A model generated the notes under the pieces. The model did not search any database, was not told where the DNA came from, and worked only from the letters and a program-made list of their open reading frames with translations. From positions 1 to 64,000 of the forward strand of contig JASBVG010000123.1 of NCBI GenBank assembly GCA_030147505.1: a stretch of 64,000 nucleotides of DNA. Reading direction: 5' to 3'. The position numbers and the translations under genes are program-made. The number at the start of each line of letters is the position of its first letter. The stretch's first letter is position 1. This stretch comes from Tardiphaga sp. (GTDB lineage: Bacteria; Pseudomonadota; Alphaproteobacteria; Rhizobiales; Xanthobacteraceae). Below are positions 63,639 to 64,000 of this stretch, one piece after another.

Positions 63639-64000
63639 TTATGCCGCACGCACCCGCTGCAGGAATTCGCCTACCTCGCTCTTCAACCGCGTGCTGTCGC
63701 CCGACAGCGACTGCGCCGCCGACAGCACATGGCCCGACGCAGCACCGGTCTCGCTGGCGCTGCGCTCGACCTGCGCGATATTGGCACTCACCTCGATCAC
63801 GGCCTGCGCCGCGTGCTGCACATTGCGCGAGATTTCCTGCGTCGATGCGCTCTGCTCCTCCACCGCGGACGCGATGGACGATGCAATCTCCGACATCCGG
63901 TTGATGGTGCCGCCGATCGCCGCGATGGCGCCCACCGAATCCTGCGTCGCCGATTGGATGTCGAATATCTGCCTGGAAATCTCGTCGGTGGCTTTCGAGG
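63639..64000 (-). CDS. Methyl-accepting chemotaxis protein, C-terminal fragment (cut by window edge)
   Basis: The C-terminal 120 residues of a chemotaxis receptor; the gene runs off the right edge. The signalling coiled coil shows IGGTINRMSEIASSIASAVEEQ and STQEISRNVQHAA, typical of MCP methylation helices, and the end is SEVGEFLQRVRAA. The ligand-binding part is not visible. Other chemotaxis genes are not in the window. Confidence 0.93.
   Translation of the reverse strand, partial: SKATDEISRQIFDIQSATQDSVGAIAAIGGTINRMSEIASSIASAVEEQSASTQEISRNVQHAAQAVIEVSANIAQVERSASETGAASGHVLSAAQSLSGDSTRLKSEVGEFLQRVRAA

Overview
The window is about 63% G+C with dense, short-spaced genes. Its content points to an alphaproteobacterium of the Bradyrhizobium / Rhodopseudomonas / Afipia / Tardiphaga group: a Porin_2-type porin, fixNOQP-fixGHS, an argH-lptM-lysA locus with tlpA divergent from argH, a TIGR02302-type protein, and family-typical dispersed palindromes. 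This placement is inference from gene content and order. I saw no rRNA, tRNA, CRISPR, transposase or prophage.

Layout. 1-500: start of a J-domain protein, divergent from bolA. 550-7705 (minus): an NAD-dependent formate dehydrogenase operon, fdsG-fdsB-fdsA-fdhD-fdsD, preceded by a LysR regulator. 7970-12414: a small conserved protein, a TPR/OGT-like glycosyltransferase and a major porin with a clear terminator. 12813-17491: a MarR regulator, an alpha/beta hydrolase that lacks its nucleophile serine, an M20 carboxypeptidase and a GMC oxidoreductase. 17670-24161 (minus): a cbb3 oxidase locus, fixN-O-Q-P-G-H-S, with a FixK/FNR-type regulator upstream and three FNR/FixK boxes. The copper ATPase gene fixI, normally between fixH and fixS, is absent. 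24432-29881 (plus): an MFS transporter, then an AttEFGH-like ABC ATPase / FtsX permease / Tat-exported lipocalin operon.

29955-38596 (minus): a branched-chain amino acid-type binding protein, a large outer-membrane protein that looks like an Omp25-type barrel joined to a complete omptin protease barrel, htpG, several small proteins, a NUDIX hydrolase, and a BKACE-RidA pair. 38775-47872: recQ, the TIGR02302 protein, lysA, lptM, argH, tlpA and a DUF1428 protein. 47929-53350 holds four regulator-centred modules: MFS/AraC, LysR/tautomerase, FtrA-like regulator/rhodanese and a YjfB-family protein. 53447-54433 is a lower-GC singleton gene with an HNH-like nuclease motif. 54525-58338 (minus): a fatty-acid/electron-transfer cluster (3-hydroxybutyryl-CoA dehydrogenase, etfA, etfB, cob(I)alamin adenosyltransferase, HIG1-like protein). 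58411-61592: a LysR regulator divergent from a tartrate/D-malate dehydrogenase gene and an orphan Bug-type binding protein. 61761-64000: a sorbosone dehydrogenase-like protein, a secreted protein and the C-terminus of a chemotaxis receptor.

Best candidates for a second look are the omptin fusion, the fixI-less cbb3 locus with its FixK boxes, the serine-less hydrolase, and the HNH-like singleton placed directly behind a terminator.
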